64,000 nucleotides of DNA from Gammaproteobacteria bacterium. Its GTDB lineage: Bacteria > Pseudomonadota > Gammaproteobacteria > Pseudomonadales > Porticoccaceae. The notes beneath the pieces are model-generated. The model was given only the letters and a program-made list of their open reading frames with translations. It ran no database searches and was not told the DNA's origin. Made by a program: the position numbers and the translations under genes. Shown piece after piece: positions 7,370 through 17,755 of the stretch; the first letter of the stretch is position 1; every line of letters begins with the position of its first letter. The stretch is taken from NCBI GenBank assembly GCA_018069465.1, contig JAGPUW010000025.1, forward strand, positions 558,001 through 622,000. The letters run 5' to 3'.

Positions 7370-10300
7370 CTAATCTCTTATGCGTGGTGCTGGAGCAGCT
7401 GATCTGGAACCATAATCGAGTACATTAACCTCCAGGAAAGCCAGTCGATTTGAGGCCTCCTCCTGCAATTGGCTCGCTGCGCTATCAGCCACACCGCCGG
7501 TAGCATCGCCGGCTATATTACTGACCCCGACCAGTGACGTAGCCGCACCCGAATTGTCATCTGGAATCCCCACCGACACACCGCCCACTTCAATTTGCTC
7601 AGCACCAATCACTCGCGCCGCGGCAATATTGAGATTTCCCGCTGCACCAATTCCGGCATCACCCGCATTAACCTCGCCTTTTGGTGCGACTAAATCGACC
7701 CCATTAGCAGGCTTTAAGTGATTCGGATCAACCACAAAGTTACTACCGGCCTGTGCGGTTTCTATTTGTCGAATACCCGAACCCGCTATCGCCGCACCAA
7801 AATCAATAATCAACTCACCATTTGACCCAAAGGCCACCTTCGGTGGTGGTGATGAGATAGCTGTTTTAGCACCGCGACCCGCATCCAAATTACCCTGCGA
7901 TGCCCACAGCAGGATATTACCGCCGCCAAGGGTAAAGACCCGAGACTGGTTAACGGCAAAACTGTCGTGAACCATAGCCCGCACATCACCTTCTTTTTGT
8001 ACCACCACACCCACCTTCGACGCGTCGCTTGAGCCCGCTGGCGCCAGGCCCGCATTGGCACCGCCACCGGGGATCAGCAAATTAATATCGCCACCATCGA
8101 GTGTATAAATTCGATTCTCACCCAGTACCAATTCTCCCTGGTAGTTGCTCTCCAGTTCGAGATCTCCCTGGTACGTTGTTTCAGGAAATAAGGTCGCAAT
8201 GGCCTCGTATCCTAAATCAAATGCCTCGCTACCGACCTTATTGGCTAGACGACCCGCATCCCGCAGCTGCCCAAAGAATGCCTCTAAGATAAGATCCCGC
8301 TGCAAGCCCTGTGTTGTATCTTCAAACACCGAGCGCGCCACTTGCCGTTGCTCTGTTTCGGGTAGTGACAACAATGTACGCTCAACGATCAAACGCTGCT
8401 CCTCGTTGCTCAATACATTAAATAATTGCAGCGCCACTGTATTGTCTAGCTCATCGGCTGAGCGCGATCGAAACACCCGCACTGAATCGACAAGATTTTC
8501 ACTGAATAATGGATCAACAAGAAATGTATCCCTTAATTTATCGCTCATATTTGAGCCCGCTAGTGCGGCGGTCATTTCCAGATCCAGTGCCAAACCCTTT
8601 ATTAAATTATTTAATTCTGCCGGTGATTTAAAGGTTTCCGATGTAAAATTATCCTTGTCTGCGCCAGGTGTTCCCAAAAACGCCATCAGTGTTTCACGAT
8701 CCGTGACCGCTTCTTTCGATAAGCCCTTTAGAAATGATTTCATATCAAGCAGTAATTGCTCACGCAACTGGGTATTTTTCAAGTAGGGGTCAATAAAGCC
8801 AGACCAGTTTAATGTATCGGGTAAAGCCCCCACATATACGTTGATATCGGCCCCACCAAGACCTGCTAGTCGCGAGTCTCGCAAACCACCGGAGCTTGTT
8901 ACGCCCGGCGCCAGCCCAAAATCAATATCATTTGCCGCCCCAATATCGATTCGCCCTGGGCCTTCAATTTCTATGTCGACCTCGCTGATATCACCCCCTG
9001 CGGTAACACGACTTATACTGTCTTGCGTGCCATGCTTAAGCCGCAGTTTTGGCCGCACCACATCGCCTCCGGCGAACATATTTACGGCCATAGGTAATTG
9101 CAGTAAAAACACACCTTCACCATTACCGACATTACCCCTGCGCGAAATGATGGCCGATGGCTGCTCATCAGCAGCATGTAATAAGCTTTCATTTAAGACC
9201 GCAAATTTATCGACATTTGTCGTTAAATCCTGCGGTGTTCTACCCAGCCCCCGCAATGGTATCGAGCCTGGATCTACCTCTGACATCTTCACACCACCGC
9301 CGCTTGAGGTAATATTTCCCTCTGCCAGCAGACCCAACCAGCCTTTCGCCGAAGGGGATAAACGCATTTGCCCATCCACTGCAATATTACCGCGATGGGC
9401 GGTGAGTGAAACCTTGCCTGGATACTGTATGGGTAATGCTCGGTATTGGTCACCGACATTATTGGGGAAATTAAAAGCCACATCGCGCGACAACTCTTTG
9501 GCATTAATCTTAATATCGCCGGCCAAACTCTGTACTGCAAAAGCAGAGTTTTCGCCAAAGGAAAGAAAATAAGGCAAGGTTGGATTTAGCGCACCACCGG
9601 CCACCACATCTTTAACGGCATTGACCGCGATACGGCCAGCTTGCAGTGCGAATCGCGAGTAAGCTGGCTGAGCAGTATTATTCCCATAATTAAAATCGAC
9701 GCCAACGGCCCCACCCACTTGCAGGTAGCCCTCACCATCGCCCACCATCAACTGCGAACTATTAAAATCGCCCGCCACTTTGACAGCTACATTTGCCGTA
9801 TTTACTCGCTTCGTAACCACACCCTTATCCAATAATAAGGCCGTTGTTGCACCCACAGAAAAAGCAGAGATATCGCCATCCGCGCTAATATCAATATCAC
9901 CGCCACCTAAACTGCCGACCTCAAAACTATAACCAGCGCCATTACTCGAAGGCCCTTTAGTAATGAGTCCCGCCAAATCGGGCTCTGTCGTACTTTCATA
10001 AAGTGTCATGCCGTCAGTCACAAAAGGCACCTGAGCCTGGTTTGCATTACCGCGAATGGAGCCACCAGCAAACACCTGTATGTCACCGCCATTTTCAGGC
10101 AGAGCCACAGCCGGGGAGCGTCCGCCACCCGGCACTTCCACGCCCTCGGGCCGACCCAGGCTGACGACCTGGCCCAGTAGCGTCATATCGCCACTTGCCG
10201 ACAGATCAATATCACCCGTTGTGGTCAACACCAGCGTGTTATCGGCGATCAGCAAATCACCATTCGACGGTGACGATTGCTGTCCGCCATCGACACCGGC

Positions 10301-13300
10301 AGCGAGAGCTAGCGACCACGACGGCTCTGCAGACACAAAGTCGCTGCAGCCCCGCCGTCCACACTGCTCTACGGCACCACTCGTTAAGGACGCATTGAGT
10401 GTTAAATCACCCGTGGCCCGCAGGTCAAAATGTCCCGGTAATAACGCACCGATACCGGTGTTGGCATCGGCGTCGAAAACCCAATCCAGAAAGTTTATGG
10501 CGGTATCCACCACCAGATTACCTTCGCGCTCGACAACAACGCCAGGGGTCAACATGGTATTAGCAACGCCATCCAGGCCCAAACGGGCACTAATCGCACT
10601 TCGATAGGTATTAATAAAATCTTCTGCATCGGCGTAATAGCCGGCGATATCAGCGGCGCTAATGCTGCCATCGGCCGCTGTATAAGTGCGCACACCTTCC
10701 ACCCTAATTTGTCCAGCACCCTGCAGTTGCTGACTCAACACGCTGTCTAAACCCTCGCTGTCGCGAATCGCAACTTGCACATCATCACCAGCGGCTGTAC
10801 GCGGTGCGCGAAGATCAATTTGTCCGCCACGCACAACACCCGCGACATCAATTTGCGCCCCGTCAAAAATATTTAGCCAACCCGCTTCAGTGGCGACTGT
10901 TACCAGACCGCCCTCACCCTGCTCACTGCGGGCACTCAGTTGCGCCGTCATACCCAGGCTCATATTATCGCGACTCGATAAAGCGATTCGCCCACCATCC
11001 TCATCGCCGCCCGATGCATCAACCACACCATTGAACTGTAAACTGCCCTCATCAACTGTCACGCTAGCATTGCGCGCTGTAATTAAGGTGTCTGCACTGA
11101 CCCGTAAATCACCCTCCCGTTGACGAAAAATACGCTCCGCACTAAAGCCCTGTGCATTGAGATGTTGATTAATTGCGCTAAAGGCATCCACCTCATCGCC
11201 ACGAGAAAACGCCACAGTGTCCAGCTTTATGCGCCCGCCTTTAGCGCCTGTCCCGCCACCTTTTCCGGCGACCAAACTACCGGCAATATCGGCCCTGCCC
11301 CGCTCGGCGATAATTTCCACCGAGCCACTGCGCTGCCGAGGCCCACCACTGCTGACATCAATAATGGCACCCTGGGTAATATTGATGTCACCATAATTAC
11401 TCTGCAGCCGCACACTGCCGCCCCAGGTATCCTCGCGAATATTTAAAAACTCAGCGCCAACACCCGCGACATCAAGTAGCGCATCGTTGCCAACAGTAAG
11501 ATTACCCTCGGCCTTTAATTCGACAGTTCCCGTAGCCATTCGCAGTGGGGTATTAAAAATAATTTCCTCGGCCGCTGCGCTGAAACGCCCGCCCAAACCA
11601 CTACTGCCAACAGCCGCCAGTTTAGTACCGGACAAAAAGCTTAAAATGCCACTGCTGGTCACCGCCAGCTCACCACCGGGCCGGGCCGTAAGTAGTGAAA
11701 GAATAAACTGTGCCTTATCCGCGCCTGCTAAATTTAGCTCGCCAGTTCCCTGCGCCTCTAGTGACCCAGTATTTACGACGACCTCGTCCCAGCCCTGTAG
11801 CGCAGTAGTATTGTCGCCGATCAGCAGTCGCTCTGCGTCAACACTCAACACGCCACCCGCTTGCGTCACTGGCGCTGCAACCTGCTGCTGAGAATTTTCA
11901 AACAAGACCTGCTGGGCATTGATCGATAAATCCCCCGCCTCTATATTATTTAAACCGGGGCCGGCAATGGTCAGTGACAAAGCCGGATTATCGATACTGA
12001 CATCGCCGTAAACAGCAATCGACTGCGCGCTTTTCAAGGTCAGGGATTGACTCTCACCCAGACGATCAAGGTTGGCCTGCAACATACGCAGACGCCCATC
12101 ATTCGGGCTGCCCTCGCCCAGCGCGATGCGCCTGGCTTCAAGGTAAAGAGAGGGTGCCAGCACAGAGGCTTGGCTCATAGACACTTCACCCGGCGCTGAT
12201 AACAAGGCCGTGCCCTCACTCGCCAATAGTGCGGTATCAGCGACACTAATTGCAGCCGCCGGCCCCGCCACTACCCCAGTGCGATTGAGCACAACATTGC
12301 GCGACGACAACAGCCCCACCACGGCATCATTAGCCGCTACGCTCAATTCAATTTTGGCTGCCGACGCTTGTTTGCCGACTAAACTGGCCGCACCAATAAC
12401 AATTTTATTTTTCGCCGTTAGCAACAATTCTGGCAGTGCCAGCTCTACCCCATCAACGATCTCGACCCCATTCGCCGTGGCCTCAATACTTAGCCCCTTA
12501 GTGGTGCGCGTGGCGGCACCACCAATTAACAGCGTGCCGACATCAAGGCGATTAAGGTCATCTGCCAACAACTCAACATCGGCCTGAGTGGTATTTGCGA
12601 TATTCACTACGGCCAAATTATCGGCGCTAACTGTCATCAAGCCAGCACGTCCACCGGTCGCTGCACCACCTTCAATAGAGCCGCCCAAACGCAGCTCATC
12701 GACCACTGCCAACTGTAATTTCGCGGCATCGGCGGGCTGCCAAAAACGCTCTTCAACGCCACTGCGCTGCCATTGAAAGTCACTGGCAAGCTGTTCATCA
12801 AACTCACTGAGTGTTCTCGCCTCTATACCCGAACGCAGCGCCAGTGCCGAGTAGCGCGCGCTTTTTACTGCGCTATTGGCGATAGAAAAGCGCCCCGCCA
12901 CCAGCGGTGTGCCGTCGAGTAATGCGCGTGTTGACGCGGGGCTGATATCGGCATAATCAGCTTCAAGATTGATTAACCAGGCACCATCGAGCAGGGCATA
13001 GCGCGCCGGCAACAGCGTATATTCACCATCGGCGAGCCCTTGTGCACCACTCAAAGTGATCGTCGCACCGACGCCAATATAATCACCTGAAAAGTTTTTA
13101 TTTGACACCAGCGGCGCGGTATCAACACCCGGCACAATGGCATAACTATTGGGGTGTAACTGCGTATCCAGAATATCCGCAGAGCCGCCGGGGCCGGCAA
13201 CAAAGAACCAGTCCACCAAATCGCCGCCGCCGGACACATCGATCAACGAACCCGGCTCCAGAACGACGCGGTCAGCCAGTAATTCGACCCCGCTATCCTC

Positions 13301-16300
13301 GGGCAAGTAATTAAAGAAGCGCTCACCAAAGGGCACGAGAGGCGCATCGCCAGCAACAGACAGCACGCCACTGGAGGCTAATACAAAATTGCGGGCCGCC
13401 ACCTCGATTGAGCCGAAGGGTGCTTTTAGCACGCCATCGACCAGTACCGAATCCGCTTGCAGACGGAAACTACCGCCCGCTGTCAGGGTTGAAGTCGCAG
13501 CGCCACCGCTAGACCCAATGCGTATTTCGCCATCACTGGCAGCACTCTCGCTGGCAATCACTGCAAAACTGGCCAGCGTCGTGGGATACACCTGCCGAGC
13601 CTTTAGCTCTATCAGACCCCGCGCTTGTAGACTGCCACTACCCGAGTAAACCCCATCCACACCACCCAGGCGAATGTCGCCGGCGCTATCGAGCAACAGG
13701 CTGTCCACCTTATCGACACTGACAGTACCCAGCACATCAATTAGGTCGGCCGCGAAGTGCGCGCTGTAGGATTCAGCGTCTGAAAGCGCAACATTCGAAC
13801 TTAAACTAGACAGGCGAATATGCGGCGCTTGTAATAATAAATCACTATTCGCCGTCAGCCTGGGTGCCTCAAGAAATAAACGCTCGCCAAAACTAGCCCC
13901 AATGCTTGCCCCGTCTTGCCTGGCAGCGAACTCAATGGCGTGGCGCGCAGCTAACTCGACCCGAGTAAAGCCACCATCGGCAATAGCAGCCAGGGACAAA
14001 CGCCCCGTGCCATTGCCTGCGTCGTCAATGCCGACAAAACGCCTGCCCACTGCAGAGCTTGGGTCTACGACGCTAAAGCCCTCACTGGGCACCACTTCAC
14101 TCTTATCACTTAAAACAAGCTGGCGCTGTTGATTAAAATTTTCGGTGCTGACAAAATTTAGCGCTCGCTCTCCCTTAACCGCCGCCGCAAATAAACCGCC
14201 ACGGTTATTACTCTTGCCACCGCTGCCAGACACTTGCCCAGCCAGCACAAAACCTTCGCTTGCAAAAACACTCAAGGACCCGGCATCACTGCCCACCGTG
14301 GCGCGACTAACACCCGGCGCAAGATCTTCACCAGTGGGTAATTCACCGCGCACCGAAAGCAAACCAGTGGTGCCCGACACGTCAATACGCGAGCCCTCTT
14401 CGCTGTACACATAACCGGTTGCCGCCAGCTTTACGCTGCCGCCGTCAAGCACCTGTGCAGTGGGCAGTGCCGCTGGATCCGTGGCAGCCACAGCCGTGCC
14501 AGAAACATCAATCTGCGAGTTCGGCCCGAGCCAAATTAAATTGCGTAAAGCGTTGTAATTTTTCAGCGATGAGCTGGTCGCCAACAGTTCAACACTACCA
14601 GCGGGATTACTAATGACGCCATCAAGAAGAATTTTACCCTCGGCCCGGTTGCGCAATGTGATAGTGCTCTGGGCATCGGCATTAATGCGCGCACCGCTCG
14701 CAATAATCAGGTCATTGGGGTTTTCACCAGCCACGCCTAACTCTAGAGTCACCGCCGATCGATCTGCCAAAGGGGGCAATACTGGCTGCAGTAAAGCACT
14801 CAACTGAGCACCACTGGGGTGCTCAATAAAGTCCTGGGATGCAGCAAAAAAACCCTCGCGGACCAGGGTGTATTCACCCGTAGGCAAAACGAGTTCATCA
14901 TCCGTCGCGGTTAGTTTTATAGCGCTCAGGCCGACCTGTGAAAACAAACTCGAAGCAACGACAAACTGATTGCCCACTATGGACAGGCTCTCGCTGGCCT
15001 CTGGGTCAATCATTATCTGTGGCGCGGTCAAAGCAAACTCAGCGCCGCGGTCTGCGCCGTAACCCCGGATTGTCCACACCGAATCATGGTCGGCATTAAG
15101 GCGCATCCCCTCGGCGCCGAAATTAATGTTCAACTCACCACCAGAGCCCAAGTCAAGAGCGCCATCTTCATTGGCCACACCGCCGCCATTGAGATCGAAG
15201 AGCAGGTGCCCGGCGCTATTGATAGCGGCACTGAGAGCACTGTCCAGCACGATGGAGCCAGCATCAATCGCCACAGTGCTAAAGGGGCGTGTTGCGGGTT
15301 CTAAAAAATTGTTGTGCCAGCGGCCCGAGACATCAAATACTGTCTGATCGGCAAATTCCATGGCGGCATCGAGATCGGCAATTAAATCGAACGCAGCGCC
15401 CGGTGCATCGATCAGCAGCTCAATGGCTCCCGACGCACTGCTCACTCCGCCATCGACACTAATGCGTTTGGCCCTGGCTTTCAGGCTGCCAAAGCTGGGC
15501 AGCTCAAGTAGCTCACCACCACTGCCAATAAATATTTCGCCATTACTCATCACATCGATGGCAGACAAGCCGGAGTCACTAATAAAGCGCTCCGTAATTA
15601 GCACGTCACCGCGCTGCTCAAGTACCTCACGCTGCGGCTCGCTCACTGTTTTCAGTATTGATATGCCGGGGGCACCGAACGATTTTTGAAAATTAATCGT
15701 CGCTTCACGACCAATTTCTAGCACCCCTTTGACGGGCGGCTGATAGCGTTGGTATTGGCCAATACGCGACTCGGTAATAATATCGAGATCATTTAAACCG
15801 CTGATGAATGCACCGGATACAGCCAGCGTGCCACCGGGCTGAAATTGACTATAGGCCGATTCAAAAACGGAAAAATCGCCCGCGTTGGCAGTCCAGCGCT
15901 GGGTCACACCCCACTTAAAAATATCCCGGGTAAAATCGCCAAACACACCTTGATAAAGTAGGTCGGGGCGCGCCTCAGACACATCCAGCACCTGTCCACC
16001 ACGGGTTATTAGGCGACTGGTATTGATAAAACCTTCGCGGTAGTGAATTTCACCACCGGATAAATTAATCTGCACATCGTCGGCAAAGGTGACACTGCCG
16101 CTACTATGAAAATTAATACTGCCGCCCAGTGCCGCTTTTTCCTGCACAGTTTTGGCAATGGTCGCCAGAGCGGGAGTGATGTCGGCCAGCGGGCTACCCT
16201 TGCGCACATCAATAATCAGTGTTTCGCCCCGCAGTGCCCCGGTTCGCTGCAGGGGTGCATCCTTCAGTTCATTGCTAAATAACTGCACGGCAATAAGGTT

Positions 16301-17746
16301 GCGCGACATCGCCAACTCGGCGTTGGCACCCGACACATCGACCTCTACGCCTGACTCAACCGTGATACTCGCCGCGTCCGCATCGGTGCCCAGTGACGAG
16401 CGCGCCTCAACATTAATAAGGCCATTGCGCGCCGTAAGGCGAGCGCCACTTTGCAGGCGAATATCTTCACCCAGCACCTCAATACGCGACGGGGCAAATG
16501 GCTGTGCATCGACGGCGGTGTCGCCGCTGTCTTCGAGCACCACTTCACTGACACTGTCAGCGCCAATAACCACCTCACCATAGCTATCATAAACACGCTG
16601 AATAGACGCATTACCCGCTGCCTTAGTAATACTGGCGACCTCTTCAGCACGCAGCATAATAGAGCCATTAAAATCGACTGAGGTGGTTGCCCTCACCAGG
16701 CCATCCTGTCGCACCACACGGCCCAGCAAATTAATATTACCTTCAGAGGCGATAATTTCACCGAGGTTGTTAACATCGCCACCGTGGTCGAGTTCGATAA
16801 TAAAACCGCGCAATTCGCTCGAAGGTTCTATCCATAATTTATTTTTTGACGCGGCAATAATAGTCTGCCCGCGCGGGGTATTAATAATCCCGGCATTGGT
16901 GACTTGCGAACCAAACAACATCACCTTGCCGAGTTCATCGACATTGAGCTGTGCGCCCTGCTCGACCCAAATACCACCCTTCGTAAAGGCCTGCCCGTCG
17001 GCGCCGATTATATCGCTAAAGCTATCGGGCAATTGCTCGCCACTACTGTATTCGGCCTCTCTATTGGCCAGGGCATGCGCTACGCTGCCGACAGCACCGC
17101 TGGTAAAAAATGACGTTAAGCCACGGTCAAGGAACTCTGTGTAATCGGCTTCGCCAACGAGCCCATTAGCATCGATGTCTGGCACTTCCAGACTGGAGGC
17201 CAGCAGGGTGCCGACATTTACTTGCGAGTTTTTACCGAAAATAATACCCGCGCGATTAATTAAATAGACTTGCCCGTTAGCTTGAATCGACCCTAACAGG
17301 CGACTGGGTGATTGTTGAAAAATGCGGTTCAAAGCCAGCGAAGAAGAACCGGGCTGATCAAAAGAGACCTTGTCATCAGCACCAATATTAAAGGTATCCC
17401 AATTAAACAGGGCGCGTTCGGACAACTGCTGAATGCGCAATTCCTGGCCAATACCACTCAGATTATGAATACTCTGCGTTGCCGCCCCACCACCCAGCCA
17501 GCTCGCCCCTGCGCAACTGCCCCCGCCACAGGGCACCGGTAGCTCGCCATAGACCATCCCGACATGGGGTAAGCAGGCACTGAGTAATAGCGCCGCCACT
17601 TTAGAGACTCTAAACTTAGGCGTATTGACTCTACTCACAGGGTAGCTGGCAGCCGCCAGTTTATTCATCTGCAAGCAGGAAATAGATGCCGTGGCATCTT
17701 TACCGCGCAGCTGTGCCGCTAAGTTGGGGCTTAATATAAATTTCAT
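7370..17746 (-). CDS. Giant TpsA exoprotein, filamentous haemagglutinin family
   Basis: This is a 3458-residue protein. It has an extended signal region (hydrophobic stretch near residues 48-66) and then a two-partner-secretion domain with LNRIFQQSPSRLLGSIQANG and VYLINRAGIIFGKNSQVNVG. These are the hallmark motifs of the TPS and haemagglutination-activity domain. The next 2800 residues are repetitive beta-helix sequence of many ANGxI/GGxIxLxA-type strands. The last 350-400 residues resemble DUF3739, the conserved end of this haemagglutinin family (GGDINLLIPGGG, NQSRVFTLGGGNILLWASQG). It begins 9 bases after tpsB, so the pair is co-translated and TpsB is its exporter. The likely role is a surface adhesin or fibre in aggregation or biofilm. 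No toxin domain or cysteine-based anchor is seen at the C-terminus. Confidence 0.9.
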   Translation of the reverse strand: MKFILSPNLAAQLRGKDATASISCLQMNKLAAASYPVSRVNTPKFRVSKVAALLLSACLPHVGMVYGELPVPCGGGSCAGASWLGGGAATQSIHNLSGIGQELRIQQLSERALFNWDTFNIGADDKVSFDQPGSSSLALNRIFQQSPSRLLGSIQANGQVYLINRAGIIFGKNSQVNVGTLLASSLEVPDIDANGLVGEADYTEFLDRGLTSFFTSGAVGSVAHALANREAEYSSGEQLPDSFSDIIGADGQAFTKGGIWVEQGAQLNVDELGKVMLFGSQVTNAGIINTPRGQTIIAASKNKLWIEPSSELRGFIIELDHGGDVNNLGEIIASEGNINLLGRVVRQDGLVRATTSVDFNGSIMLRAEEVASITKAAGNASIQRVYDSYGEVVIGADSVSEVVLEDSGDTAVDAQPFAPSRIEVLGEDIRLQSGARLTARNGLINVEARSSLGTDADAASITVESGVEVDVSGANAELAMSRNLIAVQLFSNELKDAPLQRTGALRGETLIIDVRKGSPLADITPALATIAKTVQEKAALGGSINFHSSGSVTFADDVQINLSGGEIHYREGFINTSRLITRGGQVLDVSEARPDLLYQGVFGDFTRDIFKWGVTQRWTANAGDFSVFESAYSQFQPGGTLAVSGAFISGLNDLDIITESRIGQYQRYQPPVKGVLEIGREATINFQKSFGAPGISILKTVSEPQREVLEQRGDVLITERFISDSGLSAIDVMSNGEIFIGSGGELLELPSFGSLKARAKRISVDGGVSSASGAIELLIDAPGAAFDLIADLDAAMEFADQTVFDVSGRWHNNFLEPATRPFSTVAIDAGSIVLDSALSAAINSAGHLLFDLNGGGVANEDGALDLGSGGELNINFGAEGMRLNADHDSVWTIRGYGADRGAEFALTAPQIMIDPEASESLSIVGNQFVVASSLFSQVGLSAIKLTATDDELVLPTGEYTLVREGFFAASQDFIEHPSGAQLSALLQPVLPPLADRSAVTLELGVAGENPNDLIIASGARINADAQSTITLRNRAEGKILLDGVISNPAGSVELLATSSSLKNYNALRNLIWLGPNSQIDVSGTAVAATDPAALPTAQVLDGGSVKLAATGYVYSEEGSRIDVSGTTGLLSVRGELPTGEDLAPGVSRATVGSDAGSLSVFASEGFVLAGQVSGSGGKSNNRGGLFAAAVKGERALNFVSTENFNQQRQLVLSDKSEVVPSEGFSVVDPSSAVGRRFVGIDDAGNGTGRLSLAAIADGGFTRVELAARHAIEFAARQDGASIGASFGERLFLEAPRLTANSDLLLQAPHIRLSSLSSNVALSDAESYSAHFAADLIDVLGTVSVDKVDSLLLDSAGDIRLGGVDGVYSGSGSLQARGLIELKARQVYPTTLASFAVIASESAASDGEIRIGSSGGAATSTLTAGGSFRLQADSVLVDGVLKAPFGSIEVAARNFVLASSGVLSVAGDAPLVPFGERFFNYLPEDSGVELLADRVVLEPGSLIDVSGGGDLVDWFFVAGPGGSADILDTQLHPNSYAIVPGVDTAPLVSNKNFSGDYIGVGATITLSGAQGLADGEYTLLPARYALLDGAWLINLEADYADISPASTRALLDGTPLVAGRFSIANSAVKSARYSALALRSGIEARTLSEFDEQLASDFQWQRSGVEERFWQPADAAKLQLAVVDELRLGGSIEGGAATGGRAGLMTVSADNLAVVNIANTTQADVELLADDLNRLDVGTLLIGGAATRTTKGLSIEATANGVEIVDGVELALPELLLTAKNKIVIGAASLVGKQASAAKIELSVAANDAVVGLLSSRNVVLNRTGVVAGPAAAISVADTALLASEGTALLSAPGEVSMSQASVLAPSLYLEARRIALGEGSPNDGRLRMLQANLDRLGESQSLTLKSAQSIAVYGDVSIDNPALSLTIAGPGLNNIEAGDLSINAQQVLFENSQQQVAAPVTQAGGVLSVDAERLLIGDNTTALQGWDEVVVNTGSLEAQGTGELNLAGADKAQFILSLLTARPGGELAVTSSGILSFLSGTKLAAVGSSGLGGRFSAAAEEIIFNTPLRMATGTVELKAEGNLTVGNDALLDVAGVGAEFLNIREDTWGGSVRLQSNYGDINITQGAIIDVSSGGPRQRSGSVEIIAERGRADIAGSLVAGKGGGTGAKGGRIKLDTVAFSRGDEVDAFSAINQHLNAQGFSAERIFRQREGDLRVSADTLITARNASVTVDEGSLQFNGVVDASGGDEDGGRIALSSRDNMSLGMTAQLSARSEQGEGGLVTVATEAGWLNIFDGAQIDVAGVVRGGQIDLRAPRTAAGDDVQVAIRDSEGLDSVLSQQLQGAGQIRVEGVRTYTAADGSISAADIAGYYADAEDFINTYRSAISARLGLDGVANTMLTPGVVVEREGNLVVDTAINFLDWVFDADANTGIGALLPGHFDLRATGDLTLNASLTSGAVEQCGRRGCSDFVSAEPSWSLALAAGVDGGQQSSPSNGDLLIADNTLVLTTTGDIDLSASGDMTLLGQVVSLGRPEGVEVPGGGRSPAVALPENGGDIQVFAGGSIRGNANQAQVPFVTDGMTLYESTTEPDLAGLITKGPSSNGAGYSFEVGSLGGGDIDISADGDISAFSVGATTALLLDKGVVTKRVNTANVAVKVAGDFNSSQLMVGDGEGYLQVGGAVGVDFNYGNNTAQPAYSRFALQAGRIAVNAVKDVVAGGALNPTLPYFLSFGENSAFAVQSLAGDIKINAKELSRDVAFNFPNNVGDQYRALPIQYPGKVSLTAHRGNIAVDGQMRLSPSAKGWLGLLAEGNITSSGGGVKMSEVDPGSIPLRGLGRTPQDLTTNVDKFAVLNESLLHAADEQPSAIISRRGNVGNGEGVFLLQLPMAVNMFAGGDVVRPKLRLKHGTQDSISRVTAGGDISEVDIEIEGPGRIDIGAANDIDFGLAPGVTSSGGLRDSRLAGLGGADINVYVGALPDTLNWSGFIDPYLKNTQLREQLLLDMKSFLKGLSKEAVTDRETLMAFLGTPGADKDNFTSETFKSPAELNNLIKGLALDLEMTAALAGSNMSDKLRDTFLVDPLFSENLVDSVRVFRSRSADELDNTVALQLFNVLSNEEQRLIVERTLLSLPETEQRQVARSVFEDTTQGLQRDLILEAFFGQLRDAGRLANKVGSEAFDLGYEAIATLFPETTYQGDLELESNYQGELVLGENRIYTLDGGDINLLIPGGGANAGLAPAGSSDASKVGVVVQKEGDVRAMVHDSFAVNQSRVFTLGGGNILLWASQGNLDAGRGAKTAISSPPPKVAFGSNGELIIDFGAAIAGSGIRQIETAQAGSNFVVDPNHLKPANGVDLVAPKGEVNAGDAGIGAAGNLNIAAARVIGAEQIEVGGVSVGIPDDNSGAATSLVGVSNIAGDATGGVADSAASQLQEEASNRLAFLEVNVLDYGSRSAAPAPRIRD

Positions 17747-17755
17747 AATCGTCGC

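Noticed and set aside
7370-17746. Contact-dependent inhibition (CdiA) toxin
   Set aside because: No toxin domain, VENN motif or small immunity gene follows; the C-terminus fits DUF3739 instead.
7370-17746. Many long plus-strand frames opposite the tpsA gene
   Set aside because: They mirror the repetitive codons of tpsA, lack ribosome binding sites and have Ser/Pro/Arg-rich compositions typical of antisense frames.
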